Source: Tranzscheliella williamsii
Lineage: Eukaryota; Basidiomycota; Ustilaginomycetes; Ustilaginales; Ustilaginaceae
Length of the DNA: 64,000 nucleotides
Assembly: GCA_023212725.1 (NCBI GenBank)
Contig: JALBYF010000016.1
Coordinates: 186,001-250,000, forward strand
Direction: 5' to 3'
Below, piece after piece: positions 47,601 to 56,304 of the stretch; within the stretch, counting starts at the first letter, position 1; each line of letters starts with the position of its first letter. Below the pieces are notes generated by a model. That model was not told the DNA's origin. It made no database searches and was given only the letters and a program-made list of their open reading frames with translations. The translations under genes were made by a program, and so were the position numbers.

Positions 47601-50184
47601 CCTGTTCCAGCCAGTAATACAAATCCTGGCCGGGACAATATTCGAGCACCAGAAAGAGCCAATCAGGCGTTTCGTACGTTCGATAAAGCGTGACAATATT
47701 GGGATGAGGCGGAATAGACTGATGGATCGTCGCCTCGAGCCGTTGAACCTCCAGCATGTCCTCAGGAAGGTCTCTCTTACAGAGACATTTGAGTGCAAAC
47801 TCTTTGCCTGGTCGGAGGCGAGTGTTGACTTTGAGATGCTTCCTCCTACGTTCTTCGAGGGCCGGAGAGTTATGGAAGCCCGTCTCCTTCTCAGCATTGG
47901 CCTTCAAAGTCGTACTCAAGAGATCTTCGGACAGGTCCACTAAGGTCGAGTCAGCATCCATTTCGCCCGTGCGTGCCTCCATCTGGGGACTAGAGGGTGT
48001 CGACGGTTGCGCTCTTTCCAGCTTTGCCGATGAGATGCTGAGGTCACTGGCATCTTCCGCGCTTACTTCTTTGACCAAATAGACGACCGCGTAGCTGCCT
48101 TCTCCCAGCTTCCGGACAACTTCGAGTTTGCTGCCAGTCAGGTCTGCGTTTTGGTCCACGAAGCCCGGGGTCGTCTCCGCAATTTGTATGGTATGACCGT
48201 CATGTTCGAGACCAGGACCCAGAAGGTCGCCAACTTCGAAGACCTCTTCCACGGAGTTGGCCTCTCCTCCGTTTGTGCTACCGTAGCGGCTCAAGGGGTG
48301 GCCATCCGAAGCGCCGTATTCCATCATGTCCGATATGTCTAGGAACTCTTGCTCTTCGTCCTCCGCGATCGCAGATTGTCGATCGAAATCCGGAGTGACT
48401 GGGTCCGACGCTGCCGCTTCCCGCCGAACGAGCTGTGCCCTCAATTTGGCGAGCAGAGAAGCACCGTCCAATGGCTGCTCAAGCAGGTAAGAGGTGTGTG
48501 GCGCCAATGCAGGCTCTTGCAAGTCAATCACACCGTCTGCTTTATGTGCCGCCGTCCGTTGCTGCTGTTCGGCAATCAGGTCGGGAAGGTGGATCGACGG
48601 GTTGCTAGGTCGACCTCTCAAGGTATTGCCTCCTGTGTCGTCGAGCAGACCATCTTCTGGAATAGCTTCGTTATGATAGAAGGGAACAGTAGATGGAGGC
48701 CGACTGCCGGGCCTGCTAAGTGAGAGCGAAGGTTCACGGGATCTTGACAGGCCACGCAGGCTGGGCGTCCTGACTCGATCATAGTGGGCGACGCTCGGTC
48801 TGAGACCGGACATGCTCCCGCGATTGCGCAAGTGTGGCGGACGGTAAACACCAATGCGAGTCGAGACCGTTGGAGAGTTGGGTACGATCGAACTGCGGCG
48901 AGAGTGCGACATGGTGTGACCTGGGCCTCCAGAAATTGCCGAACTGAAGGAGTCACGTCTGGACGAATTAGGGCGAGGGTCTCCGGGTTCTCTTGCGAAA
49001 AGGGATGTGATAGTATTTACCACGCGTTCTCCCGTTTGGTGGTCTGCAATGGCGGAAGGATGGCTGGGCATAGGTGACAGAGCTCGGCGGGTGAGCTTTG
49101 GTGAAGTGGTTGGGCTGGCATAGTGTATTGCGGCCGGAGCAACCGCATGAGACTGCCGCTGTAGAAGGGTTGTGGGAGCCATGGGTGATCTTTTTGGTGA
49201 TGAGTGGGAAATAATAGGGTTGCGAGAGAAAAGGGATGTTCCGGTAGCAACAGCATCCTGTCGCGTGATATGTTGCCCAGGACTCGGAGTTCGAGGGATG
49301 CTCTGAAGAGAAGCGTAGAACTGCTCTACCGGCCCTTTGAGATGGGGTAAGGGTTTCTCAGAGGATGCGTCTATGGACGCTGGTCTGGAACTGGGCTCAT
49401 GCGCGTTGCCAAGGGCTCTCTCCGCGCTGTTCTGTCGTCCTCGTTTAGGAGTGCTCGGGATGCTGGACAATGAGCTGGTCGGGGTCAGCATCCAGTTAGC
49501 ATTTCGATCCTGAGCAGACATCAAGCCTTTGGTAGACGCTGAAGTGGCCGCCGTTTGACGAGAGCGCACTTTTGATTCGATCTGAAGAGGCTGTAAATGC
49601 GTGGCGGGCCTCAGAGCATTTGCCTTTTCCAAGGAAGAAGCCAAGGGCCACTGGCCGCGCGAGACACCGTGAGAGAGACCCTTGGCGACAGTTGGTGATG
49701 TTCCGAAATCGGGCGACCGTCCAATGATGCCATTTCCCATGCCGCTCGGCTTGATAGCATGTGTGCCCGAGGGTTCAAGATGATGGTGGGAGCCAGATGT
49801 TCGGTCTGAAGCTGAAAGCTCGTTTTTTCCCTTCTGAAGGCTGGTAGAGAGAAGTGACTTTTGTGCCAAATTATTGGTATTGGGACCTCTGGCGAAGTTC
49901 CTACCCGTCTGAAGATGATTCAAGGAGCTGCTCAGGGAAGCATGGTTGTTCGGCGGAGAGGAAGACGGCAAGTGGCCTAAGACGGTTGCTTGCGATCCGT
50001 TGAAAAGAGGCGAGCGAGCTGCTTCGGAGACCGGGTGCGCGCGAGCACGCCAGTTGTCCTGATCTTTGTCCCATCGGGTTGCGGAGCCATTGATCTCCTT
50101 GACGGGTATAGATTGAGGTGCGGTCCGGGAGCTACCGGCTCGCCTCCAGCTCGGAGCGTCGTTGGACGAGTTGTTGGCTGACAT
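44611..50184 (-). CDS. KSP1: Very large Ser/Thr protein kinase, KSP1/Ran1-like
   Basis: A single exon encodes 1857 residues, several times the size of a bare kinase. The first ~640 residues are disordered, Ser-rich and dotted with basic/SP motifs. The kinase domain starts near residue 688 (VVRKLGEGSYAVVYLVKE). An insert of about 85 residues then separates the glycine loop from the lysine strand (EFALKCLCK, Lys near 796). Catalytic-loop HRDIKPEN is near 950, DFGLA near 996 and DIWSLGVVLLNLLF follows. At the usual APE site the sequence reads MAYE. After the kinase (about 1110) a ~740-residue Ser-rich tail ends in the basic KKRGMGKFLLGMRDSIKNL. The closest family I can name is the fungal Ksp1/Ran1 group, linked to TORC1 signalling and filamentation; orthology is inferred and moderate. 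Confidence 0.8.
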   Translation of the reverse strand: MSANNSSNDAPSWRRAGSSRTAPQSIPVKEINGSATRWDKDQDNWRARAHPVSEAARSPLFNGSQATVLGHLPSSSPPNNHASLSSSLNHLQTGRNFARGPNTNNLAQKSLLSTSLQKGKNELSASDRTSGSHHHLEPSGTHAIKPSGMGNGIIGRSPDFGTSPTVAKGLSHGVSRGQWPLASSLEKANALRPATHLQPLQIESKVRSRQTAATSASTKGLMSAQDRNANWMLTPTSSLSSIPSTPKRGRQNSAERALGNAHEPSSRPASIDASSEKPLPHLKGPVEQFYASLQSIPRTPSPGQHITRQDAVATGTSLFSRNPIISHSSPKRSPMAPTTLLQRQSHAVAPAAIHYASPTTSPKLTRRALSPMPSHPSAIADHQTGERVVNTITSLFAREPGDPRPNSSRRDSFSSAISGGPGHTMSHSRRSSIVPNSPTVSTRIGVYRPPHLRNRGSMSGLRPSVAHYDRVRTPSLRGLSRSREPSLSLSRPGSRPPSTVPFYHNEAIPEDGLLDDTGGNTLRGRPSNPSIHLPDLIAEQQQRTAAHKADGVIDLQEPALAPHTSYLLEQPLDGASLLAKLRAQLVRREAAASDPVTPDFDRQSAIAEDEEQEFLDISDMMEYGASDGHPLSRYGSTNGGEANSVEEVFEVGDLLGPGLEHDGHTIQIAETTPGFVDQNADLTGSKLEVVRKLGEGSYAVVYLVKEVSAEDASDLSISSAKLERAQPSTPSSPQMEARTGEMDADSTLVDLSEDLLSTTLKANAEKETGFHNSPALEERRRKHLKVNTRLRPGKEFALKCLCKRDLPEDMLEVQRLEATIHQSIPPHPNIVTLYRTYETPDWLFLVLEYCPGQDLYYWLEQAHDTGPVHPQESSQTEEASSQTLQMRSGPSYGDINELGTSLDATPPSPSLLASTGGSTLLSKRRIRLISRMFRQICDAVQYCHDQGISHRDIKPENFIVEDRRTPEEMQSACLDTSSSTLVDSVRDAGDAHVIVKMTDFGLATAQEQCDDFDCGSKPYMAYECHNNVSSSYDPKQADIWSLGVVLLNLLFHRSPFTEPSLACPSFAAYCQDPVRFLMEAFDGLTMAVARFLCENVFCSSVDGLGHEQNRISAGEFSKWAAGLVEHMGLSGSGPGRISRGASFYSTMPLVHSRTCSMSTLPSLLSSPRPRDRSFLRDTDQSFEVDINPDATFRGPLTAIRYESLSPNSALFTPDVLPSPTFTPSPQPPERNPFDTQYGGATVQRRTTLASEVGTGMQTTETRNDGRPLASIDYKDNIEGSPATRTQPNGEAGQEKIEEPSVSTTSSEQQGTGDGVPSATEATLDEGGKSVAGGLHDTDKEECGDEDPHNDDDAEKPASVSASNHSKRRKRGARKGRTLAKQQLKRSQSVEHMGDLDDMPAIRLKERERTIRELALASESLARQMSKMTKPHDGLSDPVSPPVILSKPTAEAAARYTLQSLAEGGRDAALSSALQRDLAINQSSWHMGSGKPAGHLDGASSVVASATNWSSAAQRRGRMGEQRKGGMVGLQDSGRNQIMSWRDRNQSVATISSVASSTNTASTHSSTSSATSSIYSTSSAPAALSRKDFTTRNRTRGSGFGLDTIAEREKTLSIKKEVDAHYLAAIFGGGDAKSQERKKREPPAMLNASEHAEMTTTDAVSATVREAGRLADRSERSKLFHLLSDSKDKTASTTLLTMQSQLATQQDQRSVTQEDSSKVRSSSVTSTGSGGGTSSFVSRFRRPGSSSSTKSSSHSNTQGGGLDSLRPVVPSSSNVASTKSVSADSALGMRRDASTSTSSLHRTHPELAPGALAADKDASRGAHHANTPEGTSETAAPAAKKRGMGKFLLGMRDSIKNL

Positions 50185-51674
50185 GATGGGGCAGACAGAG
50201 CATGCGCAAGCGAGGGAAGAGGGAGGGGAGAAAGGACAATATCGATACGCCCTCTCATTCGCAAGGCTTTGGTATGTGTCAGAAAGATGTGTGAAGTTAC
50301 TGTATGGCTATACAGTCATGTCGATGAACGGTGGGAGCATAGGTCCGTGGAGCGTTGGTATAGCAGCTCAGGCGGATCCTTTGTCGGTTATAGAAGGAGG
50401 GTCATGAAGTCTGGCGATACTGTGGTTCAGCGATCTTGGGGTAACCCAGTTGCGGACCAATTCGGGGGACACGAAGCGAAGATGGCTAGGAAGATGGCGA
50501 GGGCTAGCACGTCTGGGTGAGCTGTGATCAAATGATAAAGCGGCGATTGGCTGCCATTACGTGCTGCGGGCAGAGCCGCTGAAGGTGGGCGCTCTGTAGC
50601 CGGAGTCACACCTGTACACCTGCGCAGACGCTTGACTGGTGAATCAGCAGACGCAACGCAAAGGCCAGATGTATCGGCGGCAGAGGCGGATACGCCTTGG
50701 TGAGGAGTTGGTTGACCAGATGGAGCTGATGGGAGAAGAGATGAGAATAGGTGGCAGCCTACTGCGTCTGTGGAAATGGCCCAGCCGGTGCGGCGGCAAA
50801 GTGTGATTGTTGGGTCGCTTTGCTTGAAATAGGTAGAATGGCCTGGGCTTGACAGTTCAGGGAGGCAGTGTGAGTGTTGTTTGACCTGGCATAGTACTTT
50901 GTGGCTTATGGCCTTCGCAGTGACGGAAATCCATTCATGTGATTCGACATAAGTTAACAGCCAGCAGCTTCCGTGCGTATTTTCATGATTGACTATGGCC
51001 TTTGGCTGGCCTTAATGGCACGTGTCACTCCCATTACGATAGTATAGTAACCATGCATGTGGTGCTTAGGGAAAAATAGAGCGAAAGAAGCGAGTACTAC
51101 ATGCAGGTTAAAGTACTAGTAGTGACTTATGTATATGTGTTGTGAATCCGGCGGCTTCTTTGAATCTGGCCAATAGACTTCAGATAGTTTAAGTTTATGC
51201 AGAGTGTCATGCACGTCCCTGCTTCGTCACATCCCACTTTTGTGCAAGCAGGGGAACCACGCTGCAACTCTCCGTCGGTGGATGTACGCGTTCGGGCAGG
51301 GCAGCTGTAGCCATCAGCTAGGCATGCGACGCTAGATGTGATCTAGTGACGTGCCTGGAGTATACGTGATCCACAACGTAAAGGCACGTCTGTCGGTTAG
51401 GTGAACCAGAATCCGATGGAAGGGAGAAACCTGCTAAGTGTTACATCCGCCGTCTTGGCTGTCCCAAGACTTAACAGCATCGAGCATAGATTTTGATTGT
51501 CATCACGTGACTAGGTCAAGAACAACACTGAGCCAGCTGCGACCCTGATATTGCAACACGTAGAGGTCAAACACTCCCACTCCTACCTCCGCACTGTTCT
51601 TGAAGCGATCTCAAGCAGCAACCACCTTTGCTTCTCATCGCCGCGGCTGCAATTCCAGCAGCATTGTCGTAAAG
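50185..51674. promoter_or_regulatory. Long divergent intergenic region KSP1/UBC7
   Basis: This 1.5-kb spacer between divergent starts is visibly richer in A+T than its flanks, with no coding signal. A long leader or promoter for the kinase is likely. A palindromic TCACGTGA lies at 51503-51510, about 165 bp before the UBC7 start. Confidence 0.5.
51503..51510. promoter_or_regulatory. Palindromic E-box TCACGTGA before UBC7
   Basis: A perfect 8-bp palindrome with the CACGTG core recognised by bHLH and some bZIP factors sits about 165 bp upstream of the UBC7 ATG. Function is inferred from the motif only. Confidence 0.35.
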
Positions 51675-52317
51675 ATGTTCAACCACCGGTCTTCGTCGAG
51701 CGCCGCTATCAAGCGGTTGACTATTGAGTACAAGCAGCTATCTACCGACCCAAATTCCCTTTTTCCCGCCGTGGGTCCCATCTCGGAAGATAACTACCTG
51801 GAATGGGAGGCACTGGTGCCTGGGCCGGACGGGACGCCCTTCGAGGGCGGGGTCTTTCTCGCCAAACTCACATTCCCGGCATCCTATCCGCTTGAGCCGC
51901 CGACGATGCGCTTCGAGCCGCCTATTTTTCACCCCAACGTATACGCGGATGGTCTCGTCTGCATCTCCATCCTGCACGCCCCTGGCGATGACCCCAACAT
52001 GTACGAGTCGTCATCCGAACGATGGTCGCCCGTCCAGTCGATCGAGAAGATCCTCCTTTCGGTGCTCAGCATGTTGGCCGAGCCAAACGTCGAAAGCGGC
52101 GCTAACATCGACGCTTGCGTAAGTGATTCCCTTCCCAACTTGCCTTCGCCGAGCCGCGTACACCTGCGCACGCGAGGCTGTAATCTGCGCCGCGAGACTG
52201 TAGAATTGCTTCATGCTTACACCATCTTGTCTCCGGCTGCAGAAAGTTTACCGGGACGACCGCGAAGCATACGAGAAGATCATCCGTGATTCGGTCAAGG
52301 AGCAGCTCGGGCTCTAG
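51675..52317 (+). CDS. UBC7: Ubiquitin-conjugating enzyme E2 Ubc7 (UBE2G type), 2 exons
   Basis: Ubc7 is the E2 that works with Cue1 and the ligases Hrd1 and Doa10 at the ER membrane in ER-associated degradation. Exons are 51675-52118 and 52243-52317, with a 124-nt intron (GTAAGT...CAG) between complete codons, giving 172 residues. The UBC fold shows HPN at 86-88 and the catalytic Cys96 in GLVCISIL. The Ubc7/UBE2G-specific acidic loop follows ([20 protein letters not shown]), absent from most other E2s. [14 protein letters not shown], just before the splice, is also nearly invariant in Ubc7. Exon 2 supplies the last helix ([17 protein letters not shown]). It converges on UFE1. Confidence 0.94.
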
Positions 52318-52613
52318 CACGCGGCAAGGCAAACAACCGCCTCGTAGACAGTGAACAGGTCTTCAGGACATCTCCCTTTCCCTCTCATCTCAGCTGTACC
52401 TTTACCCCTTGGCAATCTTAGTACCCTGCATCCGTTACGCTCGATCTTAGCCAGAATGTTACCCATGTCTTTACATCGATGATCTCACAAAGCATCAGTG
52501 AGTCGCCGTAGAATCACATGCTGATGCCGCTGTCTTGAACGAAAGTACAAATACATAGGTGGCGTGCGCAGCACTGGGCCTGGTGCACGTTCCATACAGG
52601 AGGAAAGTTCGGC

Positions 52614-53792
52614 TCAGTCCATCCAGTGCAGGAAGAGCAGCGCCATGCCGCTGCCGACGAGGAAGATGGAGAGGAACTTGTCGGCCTCTCTGCTGCGCTG
52701 TCTTGCGCTCCTGAGCTCCTCGTTGCCCTTGCCCACCTCGGTGCCGACGCCGATGGCCTCGTCGAGCAGCTGGTCGGTGATTTCGCTCTGTTGCTCGAGC
52801 TGCTGCACGACCTGGGTCTGGAGGTCGCTGATCTCGTACAGTCTCGACTCGGCGTTCTTGATGGCAGCCAGCTCCGACTCGAGCGATTTGATGAGCTCTG
52901 ACGATTCGTTTTCGAACATCTCGATCTGCGATGCAGACAGCTGCGTGCTGATGTCCTTGCCCACCAGGGTTGATTCGGTCTCGAGCGCGGCATCGAAAGA
53001 CCCGCCTACGATCCCTTTGATCGGTGCCGCGGCAGCGCTGCCTGTCGCTGACGAGGCGGACGTGTCTTTGCCCTGTCCCGCCTGAGCTCGAGAGTTGGCC
53101 AGAGACCTGGACTTCTCCCTCTGTACGCGCAGGCGGGACTCCTGCATGCCGCTCTGGAGGGCTGAGGCGCGCGACAGAAGACTGGATAGATACTGTATCA
53201 CCGATGAGCGGTGTGCCGAGATGAGTGACGAGGCCAGGATCGAAGTGGATGAGTCCCTCGCCGTTGACAGCGCCAGGAGGCTGTTCAGAGGCGAGAGGGC
53301 GGTCGGCGTGGTGGGTGCCGTCTTCTTCCGCGCCTCTTCAGCGCGCTCGAGCTCCTTGATGCTGTCCAGGCACTGCTTCACGACCACCTTGACCTGGAAG
53401 TCGATCTCATCCCGCTGCAGGTCGGACAGAGGCCCAGTAAAAGCCTTCCACTTGGCAAACGCTGCGCTTGATGGGTCCTCTTCCTCCTCCTGAGCCTCTT
53501 CCGCCTGCTGGATACGGTGGTGGCGCGGCTGGAAACCCAGCGCGAGGTATCTCCTCCGTATTGAGAAGAGGAAGGCGAGGAGCGAGACGACGTGTTTGCG
53601 GATGATATACGCTTGTTTCAGCCATTGCAGCTGGGCACGCACCACGTTCAGTGGCGGATCTTTGCGCTGCAAGCCTTTCGACCCGGAGCCGGAAGGCGGC
53701 GGGTAACGCTCGGCGCGCTGGGCCACGAGTGTGCGAAACTCGGACGTCAGGTCCGCACCCGGTGGATTGCGTGCTTTGGCAGACGCCGCCAT
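52614..53792 (-). CDS. UFE1: ER t-SNARE Ufe1 (syntaxin-18)
   Basis: The single-exon gene encodes 392 residues. It is the Qa-SNARE of the ER for retrograde COPI vesicles and homotypic ER fusion. The N-terminus (ADLTSEFRTLVAQRA) resembles the syntaxin-18 N-domain, which in the family also contacts Sly1. The SNARE motif covers about residues 305-370 (EISDLQTQVVQQLEQQSEIT), with the zero-layer Gln in the EQQSE segment. A C-terminal tail anchor (FLSIFLVGSGMALLFLHWMD) ends the protein with almost nothing after it, as in other ER SNAREs. The start is the first ATG (MAASAKARNPPG); the longer frame to 53882 lacks one. It is divergent from ALG12 and convergent with UBC7. Confidence 0.88.
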   Translation of the reverse strand: MAASAKARNPPGADLTSEFRTLVAQRAERYPPPSGSGSKGLQRKDPPLNVVRAQLQWLKQAYIIRKHVVSLLAFLFSIRRRYLALGFQPRHHRIQQAEEAQEEEEDPSSAAFAKWKAFTGPLSDLQRDEIDFQVKVVVKQCLDSIKELERAEEARKKTAPTTPTALSPLNSLLALSTARDSSTSILASSLISAHRSSVIQYLSSLLSRASALQSGMQESRLRVQREKSRSLANSRAQAGQGKDTSASSATGSAAAAPIKGIVGGSFDAALETESTLVGKDISTQLSASQIEMFENESSELIKSLESELAAIKNAESRLYEISDLQTQVVQQLEQQSEITDQLLDEAIGVGTEVGKGNEELRSARQRSREADKFLSIFLVGSGMALLFLHWMD

Positions 53793-54097
53793 CTGCACAC
53801 GTGGCCAGTAATAGAACGAGCTATACGTAAGGGTAGAAGCGAAAGGGCAGCTGAGAAGGCGCGAGGATAAGGGTGAGGGCAAGAAGGAGCTGGTAGAACT
53901 CGATTTTGGCTGCGGACAGCCTAGTTGGGACCCGTTTCGACCAGTTGGCCCGCGCGTTGTTCATTCTCATTTCATCCACCTTCACTCATCACTCACACCC
54001 ACTGACCTCTGCTAACACTCCAAAAGCTCGCAAAGGGGGACGGGGCCGGACAGCGGCAATCGGTAGCGGCAGAACTGCTGTCGCAGGCATAGAAGAG
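53793..54097. promoter_or_regulatory. Bidirectional promoter region UFE1/ALG12
   Basis: Only 305 bp separate the two divergent starts, so promoter elements are probably shared. A CACGTG core lies at 53798-53803, but it is almost at the UFE1 start and so belongs to its leader rather than a normal promoter. Confidence 0.45.
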
Positions 54098-56107
54098 ATG
54101 AACTACATGATGGCACGGAGGGCGGTGGCTGTCTTATTGCTTGCCGTTGTGGTCTCGCGCACGCTCTCCTTTCCGTACACAAAGGTAGAGGAGAGCTTCA
54201 CAACCCAGGCGGTTCATGACATCCTTACCTATGGCACCGGATGCAAGGCACTTGCCCAGTATGACCATCAAGCCTTCCCGGGCGCTGTACCGAGGTCTTT
54301 CATTGGCCCGCTGCTGGTAGCAACCCAGTCATTTTCGTGGATCGTCTTGGGCAGGTTTTTGGGCCTCATAAGAACATCTGCGGACGTCCAGGCTGCAGTG
54401 AGGCTTGTGCTGGCTGTAGCCAATGTCGTTGCGCTCCTCTTCTTCGCCAGGTCCTGCTTCCCCTCTTTAGAGGTCGCCGTGAAAGACGAGACTGGGCCGC
54501 TATCATCCACGCCAGACTCGGCGTCCAGCACAGGTCGAGCCCGGTTCCTGACGACGCTGTCCAGGAGGAAGAAGGGAGATCTGGACGCTGACACCAAAGT
54601 GCCTGGTCTTTCTGCAAGGATGGGCCCGTCCCGGATGGTAGCGGTGGATGAGGTCATGTTTCTGCTAATCACTGCTTCTCAATTCCACTGGACGTTCTGG
54701 TGCAGTCGCACGATCCCGAACTCGGTCGCAATGCCACTGGTGGTGGTCGCTACGGGCCTCGTTGTCCGTAATGTGGGGTCGGTTGGCCCCTCTTCTCAAG
54801 GGCAGAAAGACCTCAAAAGCGCAATCCACCTGCTGACATTCTGCGCTGTTGTCTTGCGGCTCGAAGTTGCGGCGCTGTTGGCGCCTGTCGGGCTCTACGT
54901 GCTTGTCGCCAGAAAGCTTCGCTTCACACAAGCCATTGCTGCTGGCTTCCATGCTAGTGTGTTCAGCATCCTAGCGACAACCGTCGTCGATACTTATTTC
55001 TGGCAAAGCCTGGCCAGTGGCCATCCAAAGAGCATCGCCACCACATGCTTCCAGTCGCTAAGTGGTCTCTATAAACAGACAGGATCTCCGGTGTGGCCAG
55101 AGCTTCAGAGTGTGCTCTTCAATGTTGTCCAAGGCCGCAGTAAAGACTGGGGCGTCTCGCCTTGGCATACCTACTATTCCGCCTTTTTGCCCAAGCTGAT
55201 GGCGCTCACATTACCTCTGCTGCCGCTTGGTTTTTATCACACACTGCAAAAAGGCTCGAAAACAAGGTCGAGGACGAAGTTTCTGGCCTTTGTCGCCGTC
55301 TTTCATACTAGCTTGCTGAGTCTGCTGGGGCACAAAGAATGGCGGTTTATGATATATGTCTTGCCTGCCTTCAACGTGGTGGCTTCGGCTGGAGCGAAAG
55401 TGTTATACACATCAAAGATGGGCAAGACACTCTTGGCTTGTCTCTTCCTGCTGCAATTTGGCGTGAGCTGGTTCACGGGGTACATCAGCGGCCTGAACTA
55501 CCCGGGGGGCCAAGCGCTTGCTCTTCTGCATCAGGCGGCGGCGCAGAGCCCTAGCGATTTTGCTTTCGTGAAGGTGCATATCGACGTTCTGCCGGCGATG
55601 AGCGGCGTGACACTGTTCCAGTCGATTTATCTTGGTCGTGACACGGAGGACCCAGACCGGCTGCCGGTACTGGCAGCCGTGCCCGACACGCCCGGCCCGG
55701 GCGTCTACTGGACGTACGACAAGACCGAAGACCTGCCCGTTACCGGGCCGGCAGCGCGCGCTGCCTGGCAAACATTCACACACTTGATATCAGAGTCTCC
55801 TCAATGCAACGTCTTGCGAACGAGCGCAGAGGACACCGCTGCGGGCGCGAGCACGCACCTCCCCCAAGACCAGCAGCCATTTGTCGAAATGGGGATCGCC
55901 GTCCGCTCGTATGCTGGCTTGCGGCGCAAGGCCCTACAGGACCTGAAAGCCAACTTGCAGACGCTGGCCGGAGCCGCCTCCCAACTGCGATCGTTCCCGC
56001 GCAGCTATGCCCGTATACAAGCTTTGCTTGATGACGCTTTCCGCCTCCTGCTGCCTCTCCAAATTGTCGAACAGGAGTCCGTATGGCTCTGCCGTAGAAA
56101 AACATAG
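54098..56107 (+). CDS. ALG12: Dolichol-P-mannose alpha-1,6-mannosyltransferase Alg12
   Basis: Alg12 is a GT22-family ER membrane enzyme that adds the eighth mannose (alpha-1,6) to the lipid-linked N-glycan precursor from dolichol-P-mannose. The single-exon gene encodes 669 residues. The first luminal loop carries the family signature SFPYTKVEESFTTQAVHDIL, then YDHQAFPGAVPRSFIGPLLV. Later GT22 landmarks include ITASQFHWTFWCSRTIPNSV and LLSLLGHKEWRFMIYVLPAF. About ten hydrophobic helices are spread over residues 1-460, and a long hydrophilic C-terminus follows. An in-frame extension to 53906 lacks an ATG. The mannose arm made here is later read by the ER degradation machinery that also uses UBC7. 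Confidence 0.9.
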   Translation: MNYMMARRAVAVLLLAVVVSRTLSFPYTKVEESFTTQAVHDILTYGTGCKALAQYDHQAFPGAVPRSFIGPLLVATQSFSWIVLGRFLGLIRTSADVQAAVRLVLAVANVVALLFFARSCFPSLEVAVKDETGPLSSTPDSASSTGRARFLTTLSRRKKGDLDADTKVPGLSARMGPSRMVAVDEVMFLLITASQFHWTFWCSRTIPNSVAMPLVVVATGLVVRNVGSVGPSSQGQKDLKSAIHLLTFCAVVLRLEVAALLAPVGLYVLVARKLRFTQAIAAGFHASVFSILATTVVDTYFWQSLASGHPKSIATTCFQSLSGLYKQTGSPVWPELQSVLFNVVQGRSKDWGVSPWHTYYSAFLPKLMALTLPLLPLGFYHTLQKGSKTRSRTKFLAFVAVFHTSLLSLLGHKEWRFMIYVLPAFNVVASAGAKVLYTSKMGKTLLACLFLLQFGVSWFTGYISGLNYPGGQALALLHQAAAQSPSDFAFVKVHIDVLPAMSGVTLFQSIYLGRDTEDPDRLPVLAAVPDTPGPGVYWTYDKTEDLPVTGPAARAAWQTFTHLISESPQCNVLRTSAEDTAAGASTHLPQDQQPFVEMGIAVRSYAGLRRKALQDLKANLQTLAGAASQLRSFPRSYARIQALLDDAFRLLLPLQIVEQESVWLCRRKT

Positions 56108-56304
56108 GAGGGGCAGTCAGCCACATATATAATTTAACAGATACGAGCATAAAATCGTTACACGCTGAAAACTCGACCGGTTTCAGGGTCTTGTGTCTGT
56201 GCAGTGCAAATGACCACGCTGCTCACGACCACGACCCCCGGCAACGGCCTTGAGCGAAGCGGGACATAGATTGCGCGGCTATTCTGTGGTGCAAGATAGG
56301 GAGC

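Noticed and set aside
53906..54097. 64-codon N-terminal extension of ALG12
   Set aside because: It begins with TTG, has no ATG and would reduce the UFE1/ALG12 spacer to almost nothing; ALG12 proteins start close to the first membrane helix.
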